This document shows, in pieces, positions 8,173-16,600 of a DNA stretch of 64,000 nucleotides. The stretch lies in the NCBI RefSeq assembly GCF_000308595.1, contig NZ_BAGA01000010.1, positions 1 to 64,000 of the forward strand, read 5' to 3'. Source of the DNA: Nocardia higoensis NBRC 100133 (GTDB taxonomy: Bacteria > Actinomycetota > Actinomycetes > Mycobacteriales > Mycobacteriaceae). The translations under genes and the position numbers were made by a program. The notes beneath the pieces were generated by a model. It was given only the letters and a program-made list of their open reading frames with translations, was not told the DNA's origin and did no database searches. Within the stretch, counting starts at the first letter, position 1. Every line of letters begins with the position of its first letter.

Positions 8173-8781
8173 GTGAGCCGATCCGAGCCCGACACCCGTG
8201 AACGGTTGCTGTCGGCAGCCGAGCGCCTGCTGCTGGAGTCGGGCTACGAGAAGGTGTCCATCCGGGCGGTATGCACCGCGGCCGAGGTCAACCCGGCCGC
8301 GGTGCACTATCACTTCGGATCCAAGGACGCCCTGGTCGTCGCGCTGTTGCAGAGCAGGCTCGCGCCGCTGTGGGAGTCCTCGATGGACGGCCTCGCGCGC
8401 CGGTCGGCCGGCGTGGCCGAGTGCGTGGCGGCCGTGATCGAGCCGCTGGTGTCGCTGGCCGCCGACCCGACCGGGCGGTTGCACCTGCGCTTGCTGGCCA
8501 GGCTCGTGCAATCCCGCCGCGACCTGGGCTGGACGGCCCGCTGGTTCAGTCTCGACCCGTTCGTGGAGTTGCTGCGCGAGCAGTGCCCGTGGGTCGGCGA
8601 GCGCGAGGCGCGGGCGCGCTGGCTGCTCGCCTTCGATCTGATCCTCGGCCGGTTCGGCGCCCCGCTCGCCGGCGACCACATCCTGTCCCCGCACGCGGTC
8701 GCGACGTTGCGCGATTTCGTCACCGCGGGCCTGTGCAGCACCCCCACGGACCTTCGAACCAGCCCCTTGGAGAACCGATGA
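8173..8781 (+). CDS. TetR/AcrR-family transcriptional regulator
   Basis: A 202-aa protein from GTG 8173. The TetR DNA-binding domain is complete at the N-terminus (RERLLSAAERLLLESGYEKV, SIRAVCTAAEVNPAAVHYHF, GSKDALVVALLQ). The C-terminal half (LVSLAADPTGRLHLRLLARL) resembles a TetR C-terminal ligand domain. The stop overlaps the next start as ATGA, so regulator and flavoprotein form one operon. A palindrome just upstream is a plausible autoregulatory site. Confidence 0.9.
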   Translation: MSRSEPDTRERLLSAAERLLLESGYEKVSIRAVCTAAEVNPAAVHYHFGSKDALVVALLQSRLAPLWESSMDGLARRSAGVAECVAAVIEPLVSLAADPTGRLHLRLLARLVQSRRDLGWTARWFSLDPFVELLREQCPWVGEREARARWLLAFDLILGRFGAPLAGDHILSPHAVATLRDFVTAGLCSTPTDLRTSPLENR

Positions 8782-9959
8782 ACAAGGTATTCACCCCCGC
8801 CCAGCTCGGGCCGATCACATTGCGCAACAGGGTGATCAAGGCCGCCACCTTCGAGGGGCGCACGCCCGACGCGCTGGTCACCGACGATCTGATCGAGTAC
8901 CACCGGGCGCCCTCGCGCGGCGGCGTCGGTATGTCCACCGTCGCCTACTGCGCGGTCGCCCCCGAGGGCCGCACCGACCGTCATCAGATCTACATGCGCC
9001 CGGAAGCCGTTCCCGGCCTGCAGAAATTGACCGCCGCCATCCACGCCGAGGGCGCCGCCGCCAGCGCGCAGATCGGTCATGCGGGCCCGGTGGCCAATGC
9101 CGCGTCCAACCGCCTGCCCGCGCTGGCCCCGGGCCGGTTCTTCAGTCCCCTCGGCATGGCCTTCGCGCACAAGCCCGACGAGGCCGAATTGGCCAGGGTC
9201 ATCGCGGATTTCGCCGCCGCGGCGCGCACCGCCGAGGAATCCGGCTTCGACGCCGTGGAACTGCACTTCGGTCACAACTACCTGGTCAGCGCGTTCTTCA
9301 GCCCGCTGCTCAACCGCCGCCGCGACGGGTACGGCGGCAGCCTGGCCAATCGGGCCCGGCTGGCCCGTGAGATCGCCCAGGCGGTGCGCGAGGCGGTCGG
9401 TGGCCGTATCGCGGTGCTGGCCAAGCTGAGCATGGACGACGGCGCGCCCGGCGGCCTGCGCATCGAGGAGAGCCTGCAGATCGGCCGCTGGCTGGAGGAG
9501 GACGGCACCCTCGACGCGCTGGAGCTGACCATCGGCAGTTCGCTGCTCAACCCGATGTACCTGTTCCACGGCGACGCCCCGCGCAAGGAATTCGCCGCGG
9601 CCTTCCCGCCGCCGATGAGCTGGGGGATGCGCATGGGCGGACGCATGTTCCTGCGGGAGTTCCCCTATCGCGAGGCCTACATGCTGGATCTGGCCCGCCA
9701 GTTCCGCTACGAACTGACGATGCCGCTGGTGCTGCTGGGCGGCATCACCAATGCCGACACCATGCAGCTGGCGATGGACGAGGGCTTCGAGTTCGTCGCC
9801 ATGGCGCGTGCCCTGCTGCGGCAGCCCGATCTGCTGCTGCGCATCCAGGCAGACGAGAAGACGAAATCGCTGTGCACGCACTGCAACAAGTGCATGCCCT
9901 CGATCTACGACCGCACCGTCTGCGTGCTGGCGCGTCCGGACGAACTCGCCGCGCACTGA
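8778..9959 (+). CDS. NADH:flavin oxidoreductase, old yellow enzyme family
   Basis: A 393-aa protein from ATG 8778 (MNKVFTPAQLGPITLRNRVI). It has the OYE TIM-barrel pattern: AQIGHAGP, FDAVELHFGHNYLVSAFFSP, NRRRDGYGGSLANRARL, and the late phosphate-binding strand LLGGITNADTMQLAM with FVAMARALLRQPDL. The C-terminus CTHCNKCMPSIYDRTVC recalls the iron-sulfur region of 2,4-dienoyl-CoA reductases, but the protein stops there, lacking the C-terminal FAD/NAD domains of full-length reductases. It probably reduces activated C=C bonds with FMN. It is coupled to the TetR gene. Confidence 0.9.
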   Translation: MNKVFTPAQLGPITLRNRVIKAATFEGRTPDALVTDDLIEYHRAPSRGGVGMSTVAYCAVAPEGRTDRHQIYMRPEAVPGLQKLTAAIHAEGAAASAQIGHAGPVANAASNRLPALAPGRFFSPLGMAFAHKPDEAELARVIADFAAAARTAEESGFDAVELHFGHNYLVSAFFSPLLNRRRDGYGGSLANRARLAREIAQAVREAVGGRIAVLAKLSMDDGAPGGLRIEESLQIGRWLEEDGTLDALELTIGSSLLNPMYLFHGDAPRKEFAAAFPPPMSWGMRMGGRMFLREFPYREAYMLDLARQFRYELTMPLVLLGGITNADTMQLAMDEGFEFVAMARALLRQPDLLLRIQADEKTKSLCTHCNKCMPSIYDRTVCVLARPDELAAH

Positions 9960-10019
9960 CGGAACCGGCGGATACTGTCCGCCGGGAGGCGTTCTCCCGT
10001 CCTCGGATCGCCACCGCAG

Positions 10020-10064
10020 ACGACGACGCCGGGGCCCACCTGTCGCGGGCCCCGGCGTCGTCGT
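10020..10064. terminator. Strong hairpin between convergent genes
   Basis: An 18-bp perfect stem (10020-10037 with 10047-10064, GACGACGCCGGGGCCC arm) with a 9-nt loop lies between the OYE gene and the convergent hydrolase. It likely serves both directions. No T-run follows, as is common in high-GC actinobacteria. Confidence 0.75.
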
Positions 10065-10074
10065 GCGGAAAGGG

Positions 10075-11142
10075 TCAGACCGCGTCCGCCCGGACTTCGT
10101 AGGCGCCGGAGGCGATGCGGATCAGTTCGGCGTTGAACCGGTCGGCGGCCTCGACATTGGCCAGGTGGCCGGTCGGCCAGATCTGATAGTCGACGAGCGA
10201 GCCGTTGGCGCTCAGCGCCTCCACGATCGGCCGGTTCATCCGCTCCGGCAGCAGCTTGTCGTCGGAGCCGGAGATGACCGTGGTGGGCACCGTGAGGTGC
10301 TCGGCGGCGTCGCCCAGGTCCATCACGGCCAGCGCCGCGGCATGCAGGCCGCGGGTGAGGGGCCGGCAGGAGCGGACGATGTTCATCGCGAAGGCGATGT
10401 CGTCGTCGGTGGCCTGCTTGCCCACCACCCGTCCGCGCAGCACCGGGCCGAGCATCGGGCTCAGCAGCGGGCCGCCCGGCATCGGCACCGGCGCCGACAG
10501 CAGCGTCTCGCCGAGGACCAGCGGCATCCGCAGGTCGCGGCCGAGCAATGTGAGCGGCCGGCTGCCGACCGCCAGAGGCTTGTTCAGCAGCGGAATCAGG
10601 TCGGTCTCGCCGCGGATGTTCTGCGCGGCGGTATTGGCGAGCACGGCCGCGGCGGCCCGGTCGGCCACCTGCTCGCGGTAGCGGCGGGCCCAGGCCTGCA
10701 CGGTGATACCGCCCATGCTGTGCCCGACGAGCACGGCGCGGCGACCGCGCGGCAGGGTGGCGTCCAGCACGGCGGCCAGATCGTCGGCGAGGGTGTGATC
10801 GCTGGGCGCGACCCGGCCCAGAGTGGACTCGCCGTGGCCGCGCTGGTCGTAGGCCACCACACGGAATCGGTCGGCCAGTGCGTCGATCTGCGGGTTCCAG
10901 TACTCGATGCAGCAGCTCCACCCGTGGATGAGCACGATGACATCGCCGTCGGCCGGGCCGTAGCTGCGCACCCGGAGCCGGGCGCCGTCGACGGTGGTGA
11001 CGTAGACCTTCTCCGACGGCGTGCGCGGCTTGTTGAGCGCGGGCGTCGAGTATGTCCGCGATCGCAGCGCGGCCCGATAGGCAGCGGTCAGCGGCTCGGC
11101 GTCACGCACCCCCGCCAGGGTCTTCATCGACGTCACCAGCAT
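10075..11142 (-). CDS. Alpha/beta hydrolase
   Basis: A 355-aa protein. ATG at 11142 is preferred because AAAGGAG lies 8 nt upstream; a GTG at 11151 is also in frame. Motifs in order: VIVLIHGWSCCIEYWNPQ, YDQRGHGEST, nucleophile elbow GHSMGGITVQAW, VISGSDDKLLP around the acid, and WPTGHLANVEAA with the catalytic His. The helical cap between elbow and acid is long (about 100 residues). No secretion signal is obvious. The substrate is unknown. An inverted repeat sits in the long upstream gap. Confidence 0.9.
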   Translation of the reverse strand: MLVTSMKTLAGVRDAEPLTAAYRAALRSRTYSTPALNKPRTPSEKVYVTTVDGARLRVRSYGPADGDVIVLIHGWSCCIEYWNPQIDALADRFRVVAYDQRGHGESTLGRVAPSDHTLADDLAAVLDATLPRGRRAVLVGHSMGGITVQAWARRYREQVADRAAAAVLANTAAQNIRGETDLIPLLNKPLAVGSRPLTLLGRDLRMPLVLGETLLSAPVPMPGGPLLSPMLGPVLRGRVVGKQATDDDIAFAMNIVRSCRPLTRGLHAAALAVMDLGDAAEHLTVPTTVISGSDDKLLPERMNRPIVEALSANGSLVDYQIWPTGHLANVEAADRFNAELIRIASGAYEVRADAV

Positions 11143-11191
11143 GGCACACACTCCTTTGTGTCTGCGGTCACGGTACCGCTCGACCGGCGGT

Positions 11192-11207
11192 GCTTGCTAG
11201 TGCAAGC
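11192..11207. promoter_or_regulatory. Inverted repeat GCTTGC-N4-GCAAGC
   Basis: A perfect 6-bp inverted repeat with a TAGT spacer, about 50 bp before the hydrolase start. The pattern fits a TetR-type operator. No regulator gene is adjacent, so the binding protein is unknown. Confidence 0.4.
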
Positions 11208-11451
11208 GCTCGGTCCCGGAAAACATGACCTCCGATACTGGGTTACCCGATAATCGGTCCGTTCAACTTCCCGGCCAGGCGTCGATTTGTCCGGTGGTCG
11301 GAACGGGTTCTGTAGTGACTATCGCGGTGCGGATCGGCAATGCTACTCGCCGTCTTCGCTCGTTGCCGAAGTGAGAACCGGGCGTGCCGCGAACTCGTGC
11401 CGCGCCCGTCGCGGACCGCGCCGCCGGTGGCGCCCGGCCGGGACGCGCGGT

Positions 11452-11457
11452 TACCGT
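11452..11457 (+). promoter_or_regulatory. Leaderless -10 box of DUF2752 gene
   Basis: TACCGT fits TANNNT and ends exactly 7 nt before GTG 11465, the usual geometry of leaderless actinobacterial transcripts. It is used here to choose that start. Confidence 0.5.
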
Positions 11458-11464
11458 GGGTGGC

Positions 11465-11950
11465 GTGCAGACCCCCGTCGAATTCCAGTCACCGGAACCG
11501 CAGCCGTGGGGGTCCGAGGGGCGCCCGTCGCCTGTGCGCCGGAGCCGTGGTGGCTGGAAGGCGCTGAGCCTGCCGCTGCTGACCGGCGCCGCCGGCGTCG
11601 GCGCGCTGGCGCTGCTGCACGTGCGCGACCCGCACGTCGAGAACTCCTACGGCATCTGCCCGACCTGGGGGCTGTTCGGGGTGTACTGCCCGGGCTGCGG
11701 CGGGATGCGCGCGGTGCACAACCTCACCGACGGCCGCATCCTCGATTCGCTGCACAGCAACCTGCTCGCGCTGCCGCTGATCGTGCTGTTCTTCTGGTTC
11801 GTGGTGGACTGGGCGGTCCGCGCCCGGCGCGGGCAAGGGCCCCGGCTGCCTGCCATCGATCGCACCGTCACCCTGTCGCTCTTCGCGTTCATCGCCGCTT
11901 ACGCGGTGCTGCGCAACACCCCGTGGGGCACCTGGCTCACACCCGTGTAG
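11465..11950 (+). CDS. DUF2752 membrane protein
   Basis: A 161-aa protein if started at GTG 11465, where a TANNNT box sits 7 nt upstream; in-frame GTG 11456 or an ATG at 11384 would lengthen it. The diagnostic DUF2752 motif is present: ICPTWGLFGVYCPGCGGMRA, a Cys-x-x-Cys-Gly-Gly loop between membrane helices. Three hydrophobic segments are visible (SLPLLTGAAGVGALALL; LLALPLIVLFFWFVVDWAV; VTLSLFAFIAAYAVL). The function of the family is unknown. A small acidic protein follows after 36 bp. Confidence 0.85.
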   Translation: MQTPVEFQSPEPQPWGSEGRPSPVRRSRGGWKALSLPLLTGAAGVGALALLHVRDPHVENSYGICPTWGLFGVYCPGCGGMRAVHNLTDGRILDSLHSNLLALPLIVLFFWFVVDWAVRARRGQGPRLPAIDRTVTLSLFAFIAAYAVLRNTPWGTWLTPV

Positions 11951-11986
11951 CACCTCGCGCCGACGAGAGGAAAGGACCGCTCGCCC

Positions 11987-12250
11987 ATGAAGGATTCTGC
12001 TGATTCCCGGCCCTGGGAACCCGTCGCCGAACCCCCGATCGACGGCCACGAGTTCGCGGATGTGCCGGGCACGCTGCGGGACCGGGTGCGCGCGAAGCTG
12101 GTGCGGCAACTGCGCGAGGACGGCCCGCCCGACAGCGAGCACGACGATCCGCGCCGCATCTCCGTAGAAGCCGATCTGGACGCCCTCGACAGCGTGCCCG
12201 ACGGCGACCCCCTGATCGAACAACTCGCCGAGCGCTACCTGGTGTTCTGA
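11987..12250 (+). CDS. Small acidic hypothetical protein
   Basis: An 87-aa soluble protein (MKDSADSRPWEPVAEPPIDG to LIEQLAERYLVF), rich in Asp, Glu, Arg and Pro, with no membrane segment or signal. ATG 11987 is preceded by GAGAGGAAAGG. I do not recognise a family. Codon use matches its neighbours and the ribosome site is good, so it looks like a genuine gene, probably co-transcribed with the DUF2752 gene. It converges on the M1 peptidase with only 12 bp between stops. Confidence 0.65.
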   Translation: MKDSADSRPWEPVAEPPIDGHEFADVPGTLRDRVRAKLVRQLREDGPPDSEHDDPRRISVEADLDALDSVPDGDPLIEQLAERYLVF

Positions 12251-12262
12251 GCCGGGCGAGCG

Positions 12263-13633
12263 CTACCGCGACTCGCGCAGGCCCGTCCCGCCGTGCGGCG
12301 GCAGGTCGGGCAGCGCGAGCTCGCCCAGCCACCCGTGGAACAGCGGACGCAGCGGCATCCGGCTGTAGTGCCCGGCCAGGTCGGTGAACTCCTCGGTGGT
12401 GACCGAGGAGTGCCGGTACCGGCGTGTCCATTCCCTGAGCAGATCGAAGAACGCGATATCGCCCAGCTCGATGCGCAGCGCGTGCAGGGTCAGCGCGCCG
12501 CGCTTGTAGACGCGATCGTCGAACATCAGCACCGGTCCGGGATCGCCGAGCAGGATGTTCTGCGGCTCGCGCGCGAGATTGTGCCGGGCGGCGCGGGCCA
12601 TCCGGTCCGCGTTCGGCCCGCCGGAGGCCTCCGACCACAGCCATTCGGCGTAACAGGCGAAGCCCTCGTGCAACCAGATGTCGCGCCACTGCCGGATGGT
12701 GAGGCTGTTGCCGAACCACTGGTGCGCCAGTTCGTGGGCCACCAGTCGTTCCGAGCCCCGCCTGCCGTCGCAGTGATTGGCGCCGAACACCGAGATACCC
12801 TGCGCCTCGATGGGGATCTCCAGCTCGTCGTCGGTGACCACGACGGTGTAGGCGGCGAAGGGGTAGGGACCGAACGCCTCGGCGAAGACCTCCATCATGC
12901 GCTGCTGGCGGCCGAAGTCGTGGTCGAAGGCGTCGCGCAGGCGCGTGGGCAGCACCGCGTACATGGGCACCGGCGAGCGCGTGGAGTCGATCCGGTGCTT
13001 GCGGTAGGGGCCGATCTGGATGGTCGCCAGATAGCTCGCCATCGGCTCGGCCTGCTCGTAGACCCAGGTGGTCTGACTGGCCTTGGTCTGTTTGCGCACC
13101 AGCTCGCCGTTGGCCAGCGCGAAGTACGGGCTGTCGGTGGTGATCGAAATGCGGTAACTCGCTTTGGAACTGGGGTGGTCGTCGCAGGGGAACCAGGACG
13201 CGGCGCCGTTGGGCTGGCTGGCGATGAGCGCGCCCTCGGTCAGTTCCTCCCAGCCGACCTCACCCCACGGTCCGCGCACCGGCCGGGGCATGCCCGTGTA
13301 CACCACCACCACCGACAGCACGCCGCCCGCGGGCACCCGCTGTTGCGGGTTGATCACCAGCTTGCCGCCGCGGTGGGTGTAGCGGGCGGCTCTGACGCCG
13401 TTGACCAGTACCCTCGACACGCTCAGCGACTGCGCCAGGTCCAGCGCGTAGCGCGGCCGCACGGAGGTGGTCACCGCGGTGATCTCCGCGCGTCCGGTGA
13501 GCCGGTTGCTCGCGACCTTGTAGGTCAGTTCCAGCTCGTAGCGTGAGACCCGATAGCCGCGGTTGCCGTTCTGCGGCAGGTAGTCGTCGATCGGCTCGTC
13601 GTAGAGCTTCTCCGCGGGTGACTTGCCACCCAT
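12263..13633 (-). CDS. M1-family zinc metallopeptidase
   Basis: A 456-aa protein, shorter than classical PepN (about 850 aa) because it holds only the N-terminal beta domain and the thermolysin-like catalytic domain. Visible motifs: IEAQGISVFG in place of the exopeptidase GAMEN, then the zinc site HELAHQWFGN with the third ligand Glu in LHEGFACYAEW 19 residues on, and a Tyr in the DRVYKRGALTLHALR segment. It probably removes N-terminal residues from peptides. No signal peptide is seen. Its start overlaps the stop of the upstream Pls-type synthetase (TGATG), so the two are co-translated. Confidence 0.88.
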   Translation of the reverse strand: MGGKSPAEKLYDEPIDDYLPQNGNRGYRVSRYELELTYKVASNRLTGRAEITAVTTSVRPRYALDLAQSLSVSRVLVNGVRAARYTHRGGKLVINPQQRVPAGGVLSVVVVYTGMPRPVRGPWGEVGWEELTEGALIASQPNGAASWFPCDDHPSSKASYRISITTDSPYFALANGELVRKQTKASQTTWVYEQAEPMASYLATIQIGPYRKHRIDSTRSPVPMYAVLPTRLRDAFDHDFGRQQRMMEVFAEAFGPYPFAAYTVVVTDDELEIPIEAQGISVFGANHCDGRRGSERLVAHELAHQWFGNSLTIRQWRDIWLHEGFACYAEWLWSEASGGPNADRMARAARHNLAREPQNILLGDPGPVLMFDDRVYKRGALTLHALRIELGDIAFFDLLREWTRRYRHSSVTTEEFTDLAGHYSRMPLRPLFHGWLGELALPDLPPHGGTGLRESR

Positions 13634-16600
13634 CAGCGTGTGGGCTCCGGATGCGGGCGGGCCCAGGGCGCGATCGGGTTACCCCACCAGCTGCTGGACG
13701 CGGGCACGGTGTCACCGCGCATCACCAGCGAGGCCGGGCCGACGGTGGCGCCCGCGCCGATACGCGCGGCGGGCAGGGCGACACAGTGCGGGCCGAGGGT
13801 GGCGCCCGGTTCCAGCACGACGGTGTCCATGGCCATGATGCGGTCGTGGAACAGATGGGTCTGCACCACACAGCCGCGTTCCACGGTCGCGCCGTCGCCG
13901 AGAGTCACCAGGTCAGCCTCCGGAAGCCAATAGGATTCGCACCATACCCCGCGGCCGATCCGCGCGCCGAGTGCGCGCAGCCACAGGGTGAGCACGGCGG
14001 TGCCGGTGGCGGCGCGGGCGAACCAGGGCGCGGCAACGGTCTCGACAAAGGTGTCCGACACCTCGTTGCGCCACACGAACGAACTCCACAGCGGGTGTTC
14101 CCCGGCCCGGATGCGGCCGACCAGAAGCCATTTCGCCGCCACCGCGATCGCACCGGCCACCGCGCCCGCGACCAGCAGGGTCACCCCGCTCAGCAGCGCG
14201 GCGACCGGATGGCCGAAGGTCCTGGCCAGCCAGGCCAGCGCGAACAACACGCCGAGGCCGATGGCGAAGGTCACCACGACCGGGATCAACCGGCAGGTCT
14301 CCACGAACGCGCGCGCCACCTTCAGCTCGGGCGACGGGGCGAAAGTGCGCCGGGCGTCGCCGGATTCGGCGGCGCGGCGCAACCGCACCGGCGGGCTGCC
14401 CACCCACGACGAGCCCGCCTTGGCCTTGGAGGGCGCGGCCGAGAGCACCGCCACCAGACCGTTCTTGGGCACCCGGCGGCCGGGCGCGGTCATCCCGGAA
14501 TTGCCGAGGAAGGCGCGCTTTCCGACCTTGGCCTCGCCGATGCGCAGCCAGCCGCCGCCGAGTTCGTAACCGGCGATCATGGTGTCGTCGGCCAGAAAGG
14601 CGCCGTCGGCGACGGTGGTGAACTTCGGCAGCAGCAGCACCGTCGAGGCCTCCACGTGCTTGCCGACCTTCGCGCCGAGCAGCCGCAACCAGATCGGGGT
14701 GAGCAGGCTCGCGTAGAGCGGGAACAGGAAGGTGCGCGCGCCGTCGAGCAGCCGCTCGGTGGCCCAGGCCTGCCAGCCGACCCGGCTGCGCACCGGGTGG
14801 TAGCCCTCGGTGAGCCCGATCGAGAACAGCCGTACCAGCACGATGGTCGCGCCCGCGTACGCGGCCAGGGTGATCAGCACGGCGGGTGGCAGCGCGCCGT
14901 ACGCGCCGAGCAGGGCGTCCTCGAGGGTGGCGGTGTCGCGAACGCACCACGCCAGCCAGCCCGCGCCGGCGATCAGCGCCAGCACGGGCAACGACGCCAG
15001 CCCCATCGAGGTGAGCGCGAAGACGACGATCCAGTGCCTGGCGCGGGCCGGGGTCTGCTCCGGCCAGCGATGGCGGGCCTTGCCGACCTTCACCGCGGGC
15101 GAGCCCGCCCACTCCTGACCGCCCTTGACCCGGCCCGCCACCGCCGAACCGGGCGCGATCTCGGCGCCCTTGCCGATCTTGGCGCCGGGCAACAGGATCG
15201 AACGCGAACCGACCACCGCGCCCGCCCCGACCTCGATCGGGCCGATGTGCACGATGTCGCCGTCGAGCCAGTAGCCGGAGAGATCGACCTCGGGCTCCAC
15301 GCAGGCCCCGTCGCCGAGGTCGAGCATGCCGGTCACGGGCGGCAGCGTGTGCAGATCCACCCCCGTGCCGACCCGGGCACCGAGCGCTCGCGCGAAGGGC
15401 ACCATGAACGGCGCGCCCGACAGGCTCTCCGCGCCGCTGGCCTCCGAGAGCCGCACCGCCGCCCACAGCCGCAGGTGGACCGCCCCGCCGCGCGGATACC
15501 GGCCGGGCCGCACGCCACGCAGCAGCAGTCGCGCGCCGAGGACGCACAGCGTCATCCGGCCGATCGGGGCGATGAACACCAGGAACGCCAGCAGCGCCCA
15601 CCACCACGACAGCCGGGGCAGCCAGGGCAGCGAACCCGACCAGGCCGCGACATTGCCGACGATGGCCAGCCAGGTGAACCACTGCAGGCCGGTGAGCGTG
15701 GTCAGCGGCACGGTCGCCAGCAGCTGGACGAGCTGGGCGCGTCGCGGCGTCGGCTCCACCGTGCGGTTCTCGACGGCCGCGGCGGGCGCGGACTGCTCCA
15801 GGAAGGTCACCAGCGCGCCGAAGCGGGGGTGGTCGTAGAGGTCGGCGACGGCGACGGTGGGGTAGCGCTCGCGCAGTGCGGTGACCAGCTGGGCAGCCGC
15901 GAGCGAGCCGCCGCCCAGATCGAAGAAGTCGGCGCCGGGATCGGTGACCTCGGCGCCGAGCACGGCGTCCCACTGCGCGGCGACCCAGCGGGCCGTCTCG
16001 GAGAGCCCGGCGTCCGCGTCGTCGCCCGCGCGGCGCGGCAGCGGCCAGGGCAGGGCGTCGCGGTCCACCTTGCCGGAGGTGCGGGTCGGCATGTCCTCGA
16101 CCAGGGCCAACCGGGGGACCAGCGGCGCGGGCAGCTGCCCGGCCAGGATCTCGCGGGCCGCGTGCAGGTCGTAGTTCTCGTCCGGGCCGGTGAGGTAGCC
16201 GATGAGGATCTTGTTGCCCGCCTTGGTGGTTCGGATCGCAGCCGCGGCGGCGGTGACGCCGGGCAGATGCTGCAGGGCGTTGTCGATCTCGCCCAGTTCG
16301 ATGCGCCGGCCGCCCAGCTTGATCTGGTCGTCGGCGCGGCCGAGGAACACCAGGCCCGCGGCCTCGTTGCGTACCAGATCGCCGCTGCGGTAGGCGCGTT
16401 CCCATCCGAGTCGCGGTGCCGGAGCGTACTTTTCGGCATCCTTGACCGGGTCGAGGTAGCGGGCCAGGCCGACGCCGCCGATGACGAGTTCGCCGGATTC
16501 GCCCTCGCCGACCGGATTGCCCGTGGCGTCGACCACCGCGAGATCCCAGCCGTCCAGGGGCAGGCCGATCCGGACCGGGCCCTCGCCGGTCAGCGGCGCG

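Larger units (their letters stand above)
11152..11464. other. Divergent intergenic region with two palindromes
   Basis: No convincing gene is seen in these 313 bp. The stretch holds an inverted repeat at 11192-11207, a second short palindrome CCGATAATCGG at 11247-11257, and the putative leaderless promoter of the DUF2752 gene at the right end. Confidence 0.5.
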
